From the NCBI GenBank assembly GCA_041277045.1, contig JBGFSY010000001.1:1496991-1560990 (forward strand): a DNA stretch of 64,000 nucleotides, given 5' to 3'. The stretch is from Reddybacter sp041277045. Lineage in GTDB: Bacteria; Pseudomonadota; Gammaproteobacteria; Pseudomonadales; Porticoccaceae. A program made the position numbers and the translations under genes. Below, in pieces: positions 44,798 through 53,967 of the stretch (its first letter is position 1; each line of letters starts with the position of its first letter). Below the pieces are notes generated by a model. The model searched no databases. It worked only from the letters and a program-made list of their open reading frames with translations, and was not told the DNA's origin.

Positions 44798-45328
44798 ATG
44801 CCACCTAAAAAACTATCAGCCTTTCATGCGTAATGCGAAAAATTGCCTCCAGTAGTCTGAGGGCCTGGTTTATGGCGCGCACCTAGCACCACCTCGACCG
44901 CATTGTGTTTAAGCTTTCGGGTAGTCCGCACTACCATGGCCGGTGTTTTGACCGGTCTGTCAGTGGTGGTGTGATCGGCGAAGGGTGCTAAAAGCGGGGT
45001 GATTCGCGACATTCCTTTACTCTGCATAGAAGATGAAATCGAGCCCGGCATCTTCGCCATTGTCGTCTCCAACTTTGGTCAGGGTCACCACCCCGCCTGG
45101 TATTACAACCTAAAGGCCAATCCTCAGGTTAGCTGCACTTTACGTGGGCAGCCCCAGGACTATATTGCGATCCAGTTAGCAGGTGATGAATACCAGCGCT
45201 ATTGGGATTATGCTCTCGATACCAATATGGGTTTTCCCCATTACAAAAGCTGCGTTGGTGATCGGCATATTCCTGTTTTCATTATGAAGCCGGTTTCAAT
45301 TGCCGCGCAATTAATAGCTGTTTATTGA
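44798..45328 (+). pseudogene. broken DUF385/nitroreductase-type flavoprotein gene
   Basis: The 3' part (from about 44985 to TGA at 45328) reads GAKSGVIRDIPLLCIEDE, then VSNFGQGHHPAWYYNLKANP, the core of the DUF385 (deazaflavin/quinone-dependent reductase-like) family. Upstream coding is split: a start at 44798 stops after 11 codons; a second frame from ATG at 44833 reads MRKIASSSLRAWFMART, meets TAG at 44884-44886, and continues as HHLDRIVFKLSGSPHY, the usual N-terminal helix, until about 44965, where a frameshift is needed. At least one stop and one shift separate the halves, so full-length product is not expected. Confidence 0.7.
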
Positions 45329-45375
45329 CGGCGGCGGTGTGTTAAAAATAGCCATTTAAAAACGCGAGAATAATA

Positions 45376-45768
45376 ATGTCAGCACAAGACCATCAAAAAA
45401 CCGTCACAGAATTTTGTCAGGCCTGGGAAAATCTTGATATTGATGCCGTACTCGGCTTGATGAGTGAAGATGCTATTTATCACAATATGCCCATGGAACC
45501 CCTAGTGGGGCAGGAACAAATCCGTGGTTTTCTCACGGCCTTTCTCGGTGCCGCCAGTTCTTGTCACTTTGAAATTCTCACTATTGTTGCCGACGAACAG
45601 CGAGTAGTGACAGAAAGGCTCGATAGCTTCGAGTTGGTAGGCAACGCCTTATCCGAATTGCCAGTATTGGGCATTTTCGAATTTAATGCCGAGGGAAAAA
45701 TCAATAACTGGCGTGAGTATTTCGATTTGAAAACTTGGATCGATAAGGGTGGGCCGGCTATCGCTTAG
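45376..45768 (+). CDS. limonene-1,2-epoxide hydrolase family protein
   Basis: A 130-aa NTF2-fold protein. The active-site residues described for Rhodococcus limonene epoxide hydrolase have matches: Tyr35-x-Asn37 (YHN), Arg81-x-Asp83 (ERLD) and Asp117 (WREYFD). This supports a true epoxide hydrolase rather than a generic SnoaL-like protein, giving a diol from a cyclic epoxide. It lies between the broken DUF385 gene and the convergent bkd operon. The substrate is unknown; a terpenoid or alicyclic epoxide is plausible given the monooxygenase genes 5-10 kb away. Confidence 0.82.
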   Translation: MSAQDHQKTVTEFCQAWENLDIDAVLGLMSEDAIYHNMPMEPLVGQEQIRGFLTAFLGAASSCHFEILTIVADEQRVVTERLDSFELVGNALSELPVLGIFEFNAEGKINNWREYFDLKTWIDKGGPAIA

Positions 45769-45861
45769 CTCCCGATAGCGATTAGTGGTTGTGGTGTTCG
45801 TCTCGATCAGTAGTTTTAGTGCGTTTATTACTTTTCCTTTGAGCAGTGCAGGCAACTAATT

Positions 45862-47169
45862 TTATAAAAAAATTGTCGTTGGGTTTTCGAGTAAGGTTTT
45901 TAATTCCTGTATTAACTGGGCACCGTCAAAACCATCGACGATACGGTGGTCAAAGGATGAAGATAGATTCATCAGGCGACGAATAACAATAGCACCATCT
46001 TTTACCACAGGGCGTTCCTGCAGCTTATTAATACCAATGATGGCCGTCTCGGGTGCATTAATGATGGGCGTGGTGGCAATGCCACCGATTGCCCCGAGAC
46101 TGGTGATAGTGATGGTTGAGCCACTCAGCTCATTGTTTTTGCTCTTGCCATCTCTCGCCGCTTGCGACACCCGTGCCACTTCGCTCGCACTTTGCCAAAT
46201 ATCCAGGCTTTCACAGTGCTTAATAACAGGCACCATAAGGCCGGCTTTGGTCATGGTGGCGATGCCAATATGAACAGCCTCATGTTGGGTGAGGAGGTTA
46301 TTCTCCTGATCAAAATGCGCATTACAGTGGGGAAACTGCGGCAGTGCTTTGGTGAGAGCCTGCATAATGAAGGGTAGCAAGGTGAGCTTTACCTGGTTCT
46401 CGTGGCGTTTCCCGTTGAGGTGTTGGCGTAGTTCTTCGAGATGGGTGACATCAATTTCTTCAATGTAAGAGTAGTGGGGTATCTGGCGCTTGGACTGCTG
46501 CATCTTCTGTCCGATGATTCTACGCAGGCCTCTGACTGGAATTTCATTACTCGCGTGGCGCTTGCCAGACTTAATGGGGGCTTGGGCGACGGCGCTGAAG
46601 GCATCGAAATCCCTTTCGGTAATGCGACCCTTCGGGCCGCTCCCAGGCACTAGGCTAAGATCAATGCCGGCCTGGCGAGCGCGACGACGCAGGGAGGGTG
46701 ATGTCAGTAGCGTGCGATGGGGTAGGGCCACTTGTGGCGCGCCGGGGTTAAATTGAGTGTCGGGGCTTGGTGAGACAGTAGTGTCGGTGACAGGGTACTC
46801 GGTGGGTAAATCGGCCGTGGGCCTGGGTGAGGTAGATTGATTTGTTAACGCTGCACTTCGTTTTTCCTTGGCTGGCGTCTCGCCTTTTTCAACGGAGCTG
46901 GATGCGTTGGCTTGCAGGTTGCCGTCGCCCTCCACTTCAAAGCGTATTAGCTCGAGTCCGACGGCGAGAATCTCGCCGACTTTACAGGCCAGTGCGACGA
47001 CGGTGCCCGCTACCGGCGCGGTGATCTCAACCACGGCTTTTTCGGTGATAACGTCGGCAATATGCTGGTCTTCTTCAATGGCGTCGCCTGGGCTGACATG
47101 CCAGACGTCGACTTCAGATTCGACGATGCCCTCACCCAGGTCGGGCAGTTTGAAACTATAAAAACCCAT
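45862..47169 (-). CDS. bkdB: branched-chain 2-oxoacid dehydrogenase E2 (dihydrolipoyl acyltransferase)
   Basis: A 435-aa E2 with three parts: an N-terminal lipoyl domain with lipoyl-lysine Lys44 in ITEKAVVEI; a peripheral-subunit-binding domain (LTSPSLRRRARQAGIDLSLVPGSGPKGRITERD); and a C-terminal catalytic domain with SSFDHRIVDGFDG. Linkers are Pro/Ser/Thr-rich. It transfers the acyl group to CoA. Third gene of the E1alpha-E1beta-E2 operon; the E3 lipoamide dehydrogenase is not in this cluster. Confidence 0.93.
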   Translation of the reverse strand: MGFYSFKLPDLGEGIVESEVDVWHVSPGDAIEEDQHIADVITEKAVVEITAPVAGTVVALACKVGEILAVGLELIRFEVEGDGNLQANASSSVEKGETPAKEKRSAALTNQSTSPRPTADLPTEYPVTDTTVSPSPDTQFNPGAPQVALPHRTLLTSPSLRRRARQAGIDLSLVPGSGPKGRITERDFDAFSAVAQAPIKSGKRHASNEIPVRGLRRIIGQKMQQSKRQIPHYSYIEEIDVTHLEELRQHLNGKRHENQVKLTLLPFIMQALTKALPQFPHCNAHFDQENNLLTQHEAVHIGIATMTKAGLMVPVIKHCESLDIWQSASEVARVSQAARDGKSKNNELSGSTITITSLGAIGGIATTPIINAPETAIIGINKLQERPVVKDGAIVIRRLMNLSSSFDHRIVDGFDGAQLIQELKTLLENPTTIFL

Positions 47170-47183
47170 GCGGGGTGGCCTCG

Positions 47184-48212
47184 CTAATTGTTTGTTAATG
47201 TTCGGTTTAGAGCGTCAATGATGCGCTCTTGGCTGGGGAAATATTCCCACTCAAAAGCGTGGGGGTAGGGTGTGTCCCAACCGGTCACCCGCTCAATGGG
47301 TGCTTTTAAAGACCAGAAGCATTCCTCCTGAATTTCTGCGATTAACTCTGCACCGTAACCACTGGTACGCGTGGCTTCATGAATAATCACACAGCGACCG
47401 GTTTTTTCAACGGAGGCGGCAATGGTGTCGAGGTCGATGGGCAGCAGTGTCCGCAGGTCGATCAGCTCGGCATCAATGCCGCTGGTTTTGATCGCGGCCT
47501 CGGCGACATGCACCATGGTGCCGTAGGCGATGACCGTGACGGCTTCGCCCGGGCGCACAGTGGCTGCCTGGCCAAGGGCAATTTTATAGTGTCCCTCGGG
47601 CACCTCGCCGGCTGGGTGGGTACTCCAGTTGCTGGCAATAGTGTTTTCGCCACCATTATTGTGGCCATAAAATGGCCCGTTATAGATTCGCTTGGGTTCA
47701 AAGAAAATCACCGGGTCGTCGTCTTCGATGGCGCTGATCAATAAGCCCTTGGCATCGTAGGGATTCGATGGCATGACGGTTTTAAGGCCGCAAACATGAG
47801 TGAAAATCCCCTCGGGGCTCTGCGAGTGGGTTTGGCCACCGCGAATACCACCTCCACAGGGTGCGCGAATCGTTACAGGTGCCCAAAACTCACCACCACT
47901 GCGGTGGCGTAAGCGTGCCAATTCGCTGATAATTTGGTCAATTGCGGGGTAAATGTAGTCGGCAAACTGCATTTCCACGACGGGCCGCAAGCCGTTCACC
48001 CCCATACCGATTGCAGCGGCGACGATGCCGCCTTCGGCAATCGGTGTGTCGATGGCTCTGTGGGCCCCGTATTTTTCATAGAGCCCCTCGGTACAGCGAA
48101 AGACGCCGCCAAAAAAACCGACATCTTCACCCATTACCAAGACATTGGGGTCTTTGCCGAGGCTGCAATCCAGGGCTGACTTGATTGCCTGAACCATACT
48201 CATCTGTGTCAT
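47184..48212 (-). CDS. bkdA2: branched-chain 2-oxoacid dehydrogenase E1 beta
   Basis: A 342-aa transketolase-type beta subunit. VLVMGEDVGFFGGVFRCTEGL, DTPIAEGGIVAAAIGMGVNGLRPVVEMQFADYIYPAIDQIISELA and HEATRTSGYGAELIAEIQE are characteristic of BkdA2/BCKDH E1beta. It pairs with the upstream E1alpha to decarboxylate 2-oxo acids from Val, Leu and Ile. Gaps to its neighbours are 3 and 14 bp. Confidence 0.94.
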   Translation of the reverse strand: MTQMSMVQAIKSALDCSLGKDPNVLVMGEDVGFFGGVFRCTEGLYEKYGAHRAIDTPIAEGGIVAAAIGMGVNGLRPVVEMQFADYIYPAIDQIISELARLRHRSGGEFWAPVTIRAPCGGGIRGGQTHSQSPEGIFTHVCGLKTVMPSNPYDAKGLLISAIEDDDPVIFFEPKRIYNGPFYGHNNGGENTIASNWSTHPAGEVPEGHYKIALGQAATVRPGEAVTVIAYGTMVHVAEAAIKTSGIDAELIDLRTLLPIDLDTIAASVEKTGRCVIIHEATRTSGYGAELIAEIQEECFWSLKAPIERVTGWDTPYPHAFEWEYFPSQERIIDALNRTLTNN

Positions 48213-48215
48213 TTT

Positions 48216-49463
48216 TTAATGCCCTACTTGCTGTTGTTGGCGGCGAAGGTGGGGAGGCATTTCCTTGAATACATCTTCAAACATGGATTCCACTGGCCAA
48301 TGTGGCCCGTCATCGAGAGTTCCGTGAGAGATTGCTTCTTTCCAATCCTTGTTGACTGCGCTTGTTAGCGTGTCCTGTAGGGCCTGCTGACGCTCTTCGC
48401 TCCATTCGCCCAGATTGATCAAGTGATGCTTGAGGCGCTCGATAGGGTCGCCGAATGGCCAGGCTTTCGCTTCGCCTTTGGCCCGATAGCTATCCGGATT
48501 ATCACTACTCGAGTGGCCTTCTGCGCGGTAGGTGAACAGCTCGATAAAGGTCGCCCCATAGCCCTTGCGTGCTCGCGCTGCAGCCCACTGTGTCACTGCA
48601 TACACGGCCAGAAAATCATTGCCGTCAACACGAATGCTGGGAATATTAAAACCGATTCCCCGCGCCGCAAAGGTGGTTCCGGCGGACGCAAATGACTGGG
48701 GAGTCGAGATTGCCCATTGATTGTTGACGACATTGAGGATGACCGGTGCTTTATAGGTGGCGGCGAATAACATGGCATGGTGGACGTCGGCTTCAGCCGT
48801 ACTACCATCGCCCACCCAGGCGCTGGCAATCGCGTCTTCACCCTTGTAGGCCGAGGCCATTGCCCAGCCGACAGCTTGGCTATACTGGGTCGACAAGTTG
48901 CCAGAAATGCTAAAAAAATTGCCTTCCTTCCAACTGTAAAAAACCGGCATTTGCCGCCCTTTTAAGTTGTCTTTGGCGTTTGAAATACAGTGGCACATCA
49001 TGTCTACCACCGGGCGTTTACGGACAAATAGTAGGCCTTGTTGACGATAACTGGGGAACAGCATGTCCTTGGTTTTTAAGGCCATCGCCTGGGCAACGGT
49101 GATCCCTTCTTCACCGGTGCATTTCATGTAGAAAGATAGCCTGCCCTGGCGTTGCATTTTAAACATGCGGTCGTCATAGGCGCGCACGTGGAGCATATGA
49201 TGAAGGCCTTCTCGTAAGCGCTGCGGGGATATTTTTGGCCGCCAGGGGCCGACGGCATTGCCATCGTCGTCGAGCACGCGCACCAGACCATAGGCCAGTT
49301 CGGTCATATCCTGACCACTGGCCGAGAGTGGTGGTTTTTTAGAGGTGCTTGATACCGGCACTTTGAGCTGACTAAAGTTGGGTATGTCGCCGGGTCGAGA
49401 AGAGGCTTGAGGGATATGCAATTTACTGTCGTAAGGTGCGGCGGTTTGCTGTGTGGGCGTCAT
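48216..49463 (-). CDS. bkdA1: branched-chain 2-oxoacid dehydrogenase E1 alpha
   Basis: A 415-aa thiamine-diphosphate-binding subunit. The ThDP motif is WVGDGSTAEADVHHAMLFAATYKAPVILNVVNNQWAIST; MYKMQRQG-type (here MFKMQRQGRLSFYMKCTGEEG) and YRAEGHSSSDNPDSYR are typical of branched-chain rather than pyruvate E1. First gene of the operon, facing a divergent Lrp/AsnC regulator 225 bp away. Confidence 0.94.
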   Translation of the reverse strand: MTPTQQTAAPYDSKLHIPQASSRPGDIPNFSQLKVPVSSTSKKPPLSASGQDMTELAYGLVRVLDDDGNAVGPWRPKISPQRLREGLHHMLHVRAYDDRMFKMQRQGRLSFYMKCTGEEGITVAQAMALKTKDMLFPSYRQQGLLFVRKRPVVDMMCHCISNAKDNLKGRQMPVFYSWKEGNFFSISGNLSTQYSQAVGWAMASAYKGEDAIASAWVGDGSTAEADVHHAMLFAATYKAPVILNVVNNQWAISTPQSFASAGTTFAARGIGFNIPSIRVDGNDFLAVYAVTQWAAARARKGYGATFIELFTYRAEGHSSSDNPDSYRAKGEAKAWPFGDPIERLKHHLINLGEWSEERQQALQDTLTSAVNKDWKEAISHGTLDDGPHWPVESMFEDVFKEMPPHLRRQQQQVGH

Positions 49464-49560
49464 TGTTAGCCTTGTTCCTAAAGAGATAGTGCTTAGTTAT
49501 CTGAGTGCTGGTCTGTTGCTAGCTTTGTTAAATCTTAGGGGAACTATAGGCTAAGTGACG

Positions 49561-49575
49561 CGAATTAATTATTCG
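49561..49575. promoter_or_regulatory. palindrome in the bkdA1/regulator gap
   Basis: CGAATTAATTATTCG is an inverted repeat (CGAAT/ATTCG around TAATT) in the 225-bp divergent intergenic region. Its AT-rich centre and position suit an Lrp/AsnC-type operator controlling the bkd operon. Only one site was found by eye. Confidence 0.35.
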
Positions 49576-49688
49576 TATAAGTGCAGTGTTAGCTTGGCTA
49601 GGGTATTTATTATGCGCAAGTGTGTATTATTTTGGTGTTTGTTTTTGTAAACAGCCATAATGTGGTTGTAATAATACTTTGGTGGACC

Positions 49689-50156
49689 ATGGATTTAGAT
49701 AAAACCGATCGCAAAATTCTTCAATTGCTACAGCTTGATGCCAGCCTCAGCGCGTCTGAAATCGCTGAAAAAGTCAATTTGTCACAACCCCCATGCTGGC
49801 GACGCATTAAGCGCTTAGAAGACAAGGGTGTGATAGAGCGCCGGGTGGCAATGCTCAACCGAAAATTACTGGGCCTTAATCTGGTGATTTATGTCGAAGT
49901 GAAGTTGACGGAAAATGGCCGCCAGGCGGTGGGTAAGTTTGAGGATAAAATTCGCTCATTCCCGGAGGTGACCGAGTGTTATGTGATGCTCGGGCGCATC
50001 GACTTTCTACTACGCGTTGTGACAAAGGATATTGAGGCTTACGAGCTGTTCTTTCGCAAGGATTTGTCACAATTGCCGGGGGTACAGGACATCAACTCGA
50101 GTGTCGCCCTGAGTGAGGTGAAATATACGACAGAGCTACCCATGGAGCGGGTGTGA
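49689..50156 (+). CDS. bkdR: Lrp/AsnC family regulator, probable BkdR
   Basis: A 155-aa regulator with an N-terminal helix-turn-helix (LDKTDRKILQLLQLDASLSASEIAEKVNLSQPPCWRRIKRLEDKGVI) and a C-terminal RAM effector domain. Divergent from the bkd operon, the arrangement of BkdR in Pseudomonas, which responds to branched-chain amino acids. ATG at 49689 is chosen because it begins the conserved domain; the longer frame adds a hydrophobic, unrelated stretch. Confidence 0.88.
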   Translation: MDLDKTDRKILQLLQLDASLSASEIAEKVNLSQPPCWRRIKRLEDKGVIERRVAMLNRKLLGLNLVIYVEVKLTENGRQAVGKFEDKIRSFPEVTECYVMLGRIDFLLRVVTKDIEAYELFFRKDLSQLPGVQDINSSVALSEVKYTTELPMERV

Positions 50157-50186
50157 TGTATTGACCAAGCGGTGTCGCTTTAGGCT

Positions 50187-51329
50187 TTAGTTTGTAAAGT
50201 GCGGCATCACCTCATCGGCAAACAGTGCAATGGAGGCATTTAATTGCTCCTGTGGCAGTATGCCCTGGGGCAGCAGCAGAAAGATTTCGTCGAGGGGTAT
50301 TTTCTTGCCGACCTCTGCAATGCGCCGTTTGAGGGTTTGCGGTGAACCGACGAGCAGCTCGGGCACACCCTGGCCGAAGGGTTTCATCCAGGTGTCCCAC
50401 ATCCAGGCCATGTCTTCATACATCGCCTGAGCCTCGCCGTCGGTGGGGGCGCAAATCATAATGCCACCCCAGCAGGCCTCGTCGCCTGGCTTGAAATCGT
50501 GGCCACACTGTTTGGCCTCTTCGCCCCATTCCTTCCACAGTACTTGCAGAAAGTCGGTGTCTCCAGCCAATACGATGGGCTTACCTTTGTGCTTGGCCCA
50601 AAATTTGGCCGAGCGCAGGCTGTGGGAGAAACCGCCGTACAGGGGGATTTCGTCCTGCCAGGGGCGCGGCGCAATACCAATTTCAGTGACGTGCATGTCT
50701 TCTGAAACACCGTGCCCGTAGGTTGAATACACCGGGTGCTGGTGGGGGTTCACAAAGTCTTTGGAGGGAAAGTCCCAGTATTTACCATGGTGCTTAAAGG
50801 TATCTTCGCTGAGGGCTTTGAGCACGATATCGACGAATTCAGAGAAATATTCCCGGTTGTCTTCATCGTCCTGTGTCTTGGCATTCCAGGGGCCGACAGC
50901 TTTTAGCTGGGGCTGAATTCGAAAGTTGTCGAGCCAGCGCGCTTGATAGCCGCGTACCAGACCGACGCCAAGGCGACCTTGTAGCATGCAGTCGAGGCTG
51001 GCAATCTTCTCCGCAGTCACCAGTGGGTTGTTGGTGGTGGAGACAAAACCGCAGGGGATAATACGCAGCTTTTCACTGTGCTGGCCGAGCCACATGCTGG
51101 TCAGGCAGGGGTCGTTGGCGGCTTCAAAGCCTTCAATCTGCAGGTGGTGTTCGGGGTGGGCGAAGGCGAAATAGCCGAGTTCATCGGCCAATTGTGCGGT
51201 GTCGGCCAGCTCTTCGAGCATGCGGCGATAGAGCTTGGGGTTCTTGCCGGCCATACCGGCTTCGAGTTCGGCGCGACGGCCCACGGTGCAGTAAACGAAG
51301 AGATTAAATTTCAGGGCTGCTTGATTCAT
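50187..51329 (-). CDS. LLM-class flavin-dependent monooxygenase
   Basis: A 380-aa bacterial luciferase-like protein (TIM barrel, FMNH2-dependent). ELGYFAFAHPEHHLQIEGF, LASLDCMLQGRLGVGLVRGYQ-type segments and the C-terminal LLVGSPQTLKRRIAEV fit the LuxA-like group. Such enzymes need reduced flavin from a separate reductase, and a flavin-reductase gene lies 4 kb upstream in the same orientation. Possible reactions are Baeyer-Villiger oxidation, hydroxylation or desulfonation; the substrate is not inferable. Confidence 0.87.
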   Translation of the reverse strand: MNQAALKFNLFVYCTVGRRAELEAGMAGKNPKLYRRMLEELADTAQLADELGYFAFAHPEHHLQIEGFEAANDPCLTSMWLGQHSEKLRIIPCGFVSTTNNPLVTAEKIASLDCMLQGRLGVGLVRGYQARWLDNFRIQPQLKAVGPWNAKTQDDEDNREYFSEFVDIVLKALSEDTFKHHGKYWDFPSKDFVNPHQHPVYSTYGHGVSEDMHVTEIGIAPRPWQDEIPLYGGFSHSLRSAKFWAKHKGKPIVLAGDTDFLQVLWKEWGEEAKQCGHDFKPGDEACWGGIMICAPTDGEAQAMYEDMAWMWDTWMKPFGQGVPELLVGSPQTLKRRIAEVGKKIPLDEIFLLLPQGILPQEQLNASIALFADEVMPHFTN

Positions 51330-51443
51330 TGTTATAAACCTCTTATTAAATCAGGACTTTTTTAAACGGGCTTTCTTTAAAAAGAAGAGGGGGTGGGGCT
51401 GTACCCTTCCCCCAGTGTTACCCCTTAGCTTTGTCGGCCTGGC

Positions 51444-52211
51444 CTAGAGATAGCCGTAGGCCGTCCAGCCACCATCAATGTTGAGGGTCTCGCCGGTCAT
51501 AAATCCTGCGCTGGCCACAAACAGAACAGCCGCCGCGATATCTTCCACCGTGCCCATGCGTCGCTGGGGGGTGCGTTGTTCAATCGCCTCAGCAGCCAAT
51601 TTTCCGTCGCTTACCAGTTGCTCAATCATCTCGGTGCGAATATAGCCGGGGGCGATGCAGTTGACCCGCACGTCGTATTTGGCGCATTCCACCGCCATTA
51701 CTCGGGTCATGTGTTCGACGGCCGCTTTTGATGTGCAGTAGGAAAGGGTTTGAGGAATGGCGTTCTGGCCGACGATGGAGCCAATGTTGATCACACAGCC
51801 GCCATTGCCGGCTGCTTTCATTTGGCGGATCGCCGCCTGGGAGCACAGAAACACCGACTTGGCATTGATGTCCATGTGGGCGTCCCAGTTTTCCTCGGTC
51901 ATTTTAAGCAGCGGTTGTGGGTTTGAGATACCCGCGTTGTTGACCAGTATGTCGACCGGGCCAAGTTGTTTTTCCACCTCGGCAAAGGTTGCCGTCACGG
52001 CACTGCCATTCTCGACCTTGCAGCCGAGTGCAATGGCCTTGCCGCCCTGGGCTTGAATCGCTGTAACAACCTCGCGGGCGTTTTCCGCCCTGGTCGCAAT
52101 ACAGGCCACATGCGCGCCCGCATTGGCGAGGGCAAGGGCGATACCCTTGCCTATGCCTCGGCTGGCACCGGTGACGAGGGCTGTTTTTCCGTTCAAGGTC
52201 TTAGCAGTCAT
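51444..52211 (-). CDS. SDR family oxidoreductase
   Basis: A 255-aa classical short-chain dehydrogenase/reductase. Cofactor motif TGASRGIGKGIALALA, NNAG in ILVNNAGIS, catalytic Ser in NIGSIVGQN and YCTSKAAVEH (YxxxK). The C-terminal GETLNIDGGWTAYGYL is typical. NAD(P)-dependent oxidation or reduction of a secondary alcohol/ketone, in a CoA-ester or alicyclic pathway judging by the neighbouring acyl-CoA ligase 22 bp upstream. Confidence 0.9.
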   Translation of the reverse strand: MTAKTLNGKTALVTGASRGIGKGIALALANAGAHVACIATRAENAREVVTAIQAQGGKAIALGCKVENGSAVTATFAEVEKQLGPVDILVNNAGISNPQPLLKMTEENWDAHMDINAKSVFLCSQAAIRQMKAAGNGGCVINIGSIVGQNAIPQTLSYCTSKAAVEHMTRVMAVECAKYDVRVNCIAPGYIRTEMIEQLVSDGKLAAEAIEQRTPQRRMGTVEDIAAAVLFVASAGFMTGETLNIDGGWTAYGYL

Positions 52212-52233
52212 TGCTTACTTCCTGTGTTAAAAG

Positions 52234-53859
52234 TTAGGTGTTTTCTAGAATATCCAGTGCCTGTGCGCGCAATTCGACTTTGCGGATTTTCCCCGACGAG
52301 GTCATCGGGAATGCATCGACAAATATCACCTGGCGCGGGATTTTAAAACTGGCGATACGGCCTTTCATGCGCGCGAGAATCGTTTCTTGCTCAAGTGTTT
52401 GGTCGGGGTTGAGAATCACAAAGGCCACGGGCACTTCTGTTAATCGTTGATCCGGGTAGGCCACCACAGAGGCATCGGCGATCTCGAGCATATCCCGCAG
52501 CCGCAGTTCAATTTCTGCAGGTGAGACGTTTTCACCGCCTACCTTGAGCATGTCTTTGTGGCGACCAAGAAAAACCAGATGGCCGTCATCACGGATCAGT
52601 GCCATATCGCCGGTGTGTAACCAGCCCTGGGCGTCGATCGTTTCTTGTGTTGCTTCGGGTTTATCCCAGTAGCCCTTCATCACGGCGTAACCTTTTACTA
52701 GCAGTTCACCGGGTGTTGCCGCTGGCAGGTCGCTACCGATGTCGGGGTCAATGATACGAAAATGGTAGTCGCTCATCGGGTAGCCGGAGGCATGCACGCG
52801 TTGTTCTCGGCTGTGCCCGGGGTTTGAGCAACTGACAAAGGCCCAGGTTTCGCTCATGCCAAAGCCGGAGACGGTGGGGCAGAAAACATCCTGTACTTTC
52901 TCCGCAATCGGAATGGTGCTTTCTATGCCGGAGGGCAGCGTACCAAGGCGTAGTTTTAGCTTTCTGGGTTCGCGTGCCTGGGCATTAAGCAGGTCTATCC
53001 AGTGGGCCTCAAAGCCGTGGAGTATGGTCACTCCTTCGGCGACGGCCAAATCCAGTGCCTGTTCGGCATCAAAGGTTTCGGTGAGAATTTGTTTGCCGCC
53101 GCTGAGTACGCAGACCATGGCGATTTCGCTGAAGGCATAAATATGGAACATCGGCAGATAATTAAGGTGCACATCGGTGGCGCTGTAGCCGAAGATTTTG
53201 CTGCGCTCCAGGGTATTGCGAATGGCGATATGGCTGTGCATCACGCCCTTGGGATGGCCCGTAGTACCCGAGGTATAGGCCAGCATCATCAAACTATCGG
53301 GGTCGACGGCTGCGGTTCGTGCTGCCAGAGCCGCATCCTTAATGGTTGAGCCTGCCGCGATAAGTTCTTGCCAATCGAGGGCGTGGGGCAGGGTTTTCTC
53401 GCCGAGGATAACGACCCGGCGCAGTTCGGGATAATTACCGACCTGTATGCCTCCCGCCGGATTGGGCGAAATGCTTTCCATGGATTCGGCCAGCATGTCC
53501 TGAAAATCAATCGGCCCCGAGCGGTCGAGAGAAATTAGCGTGGCGGAGCGGGATTGATTGATGGTGTAGGCGACATCGTCGCTGCGATAGCGGGTGTTGA
53601 GGGGCACGATGCAGGCGCCGACCTTGGCGATGGCGAACATCAGGTAGAGCCACTCGGGGCGGTTGGTCATCCACAGGGCGACGCGCTCGCCGGGTTCGAC
53701 ACCGATGGCCATCAGTCCTTTGGCGATGCGATCGGTCTCGGTTTTTAAGGCCTTGTAGTTGCTGCGCTGCTCGCCGAAGACCAGCGCCTCGCGGTCGCCG
53801 TAAATTTCTGCGGCTTCGTCGAGTAGACTGCCCAGAGTGCGTTTGCGGAACCAGTCCAA
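52234..53859 (-). CDS. AMP-dependent acyl-CoA synthetase/ligase
   Basis: A 541-aa ANL-superfamily enzyme that activates a carboxylic acid via acyl-AMP to the CoA thioester. A3 P-loop AYTSGTTGHPKGVMHSH, A5-like GFGMSETW, A7/A8 WLHTGDMALIRDDGHLVFLGRHKDMLKVGGENVSPAEIE and the C-terminal catalytic lysine in MTSSGKIRKVELR are all present. The substrate acid is unknown (medium- or long-chain fatty acid, or an alicyclic or aromatic acid). Upstream of the SDR on the minus strand, likely co-transcribed. Confidence 0.92.
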   Translation of the reverse strand: MDWFRKRTLGSLLDEAAEIYGDREALVFGEQRSNYKALKTETDRIAKGLMAIGVEPGERVALWMTNRPEWLYLMFAIAKVGACIVPLNTRYRSDDVAYTINQSRSATLISLDRSGPIDFQDMLAESMESISPNPAGGIQVGNYPELRRVVILGEKTLPHALDWQELIAAGSTIKDAALAARTAAVDPDSLMMLAYTSGTTGHPKGVMHSHIAIRNTLERSKIFGYSATDVHLNYLPMFHIYAFSEIAMVCVLSGGKQILTETFDAEQALDLAVAEGVTILHGFEAHWIDLLNAQAREPRKLKLRLGTLPSGIESTIPIAEKVQDVFCPTVSGFGMSETWAFVSCSNPGHSREQRVHASGYPMSDYHFRIIDPDIGSDLPAATPGELLVKGYAVMKGYWDKPEATQETIDAQGWLHTGDMALIRDDGHLVFLGRHKDMLKVGGENVSPAEIELRLRDMLEIADASVVAYPDQRLTEVPVAFVILNPDQTLEQETILARMKGRIASFKIPRQVIFVDAFPMTSSGKIRKVELRAQALDILENT

Positions 53860-53967
53860 TGTCTACTCCTTTTTGACAGGAGATTCCCAGTGAAGCTCCC
53901 GTCATTCTTTTTAGGGAATGTGTCGAGGGGTTATTCGACGGTGGCGAGAGGTTTTTTAGGCGTCGAT

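Noticed and set aside
44824..45072. 82-aa minus-strand ORF
   Set aside because: Opposite to the decayed DUF385 gene; low-complexity composition and no ribosome site suggest a shadow frame.
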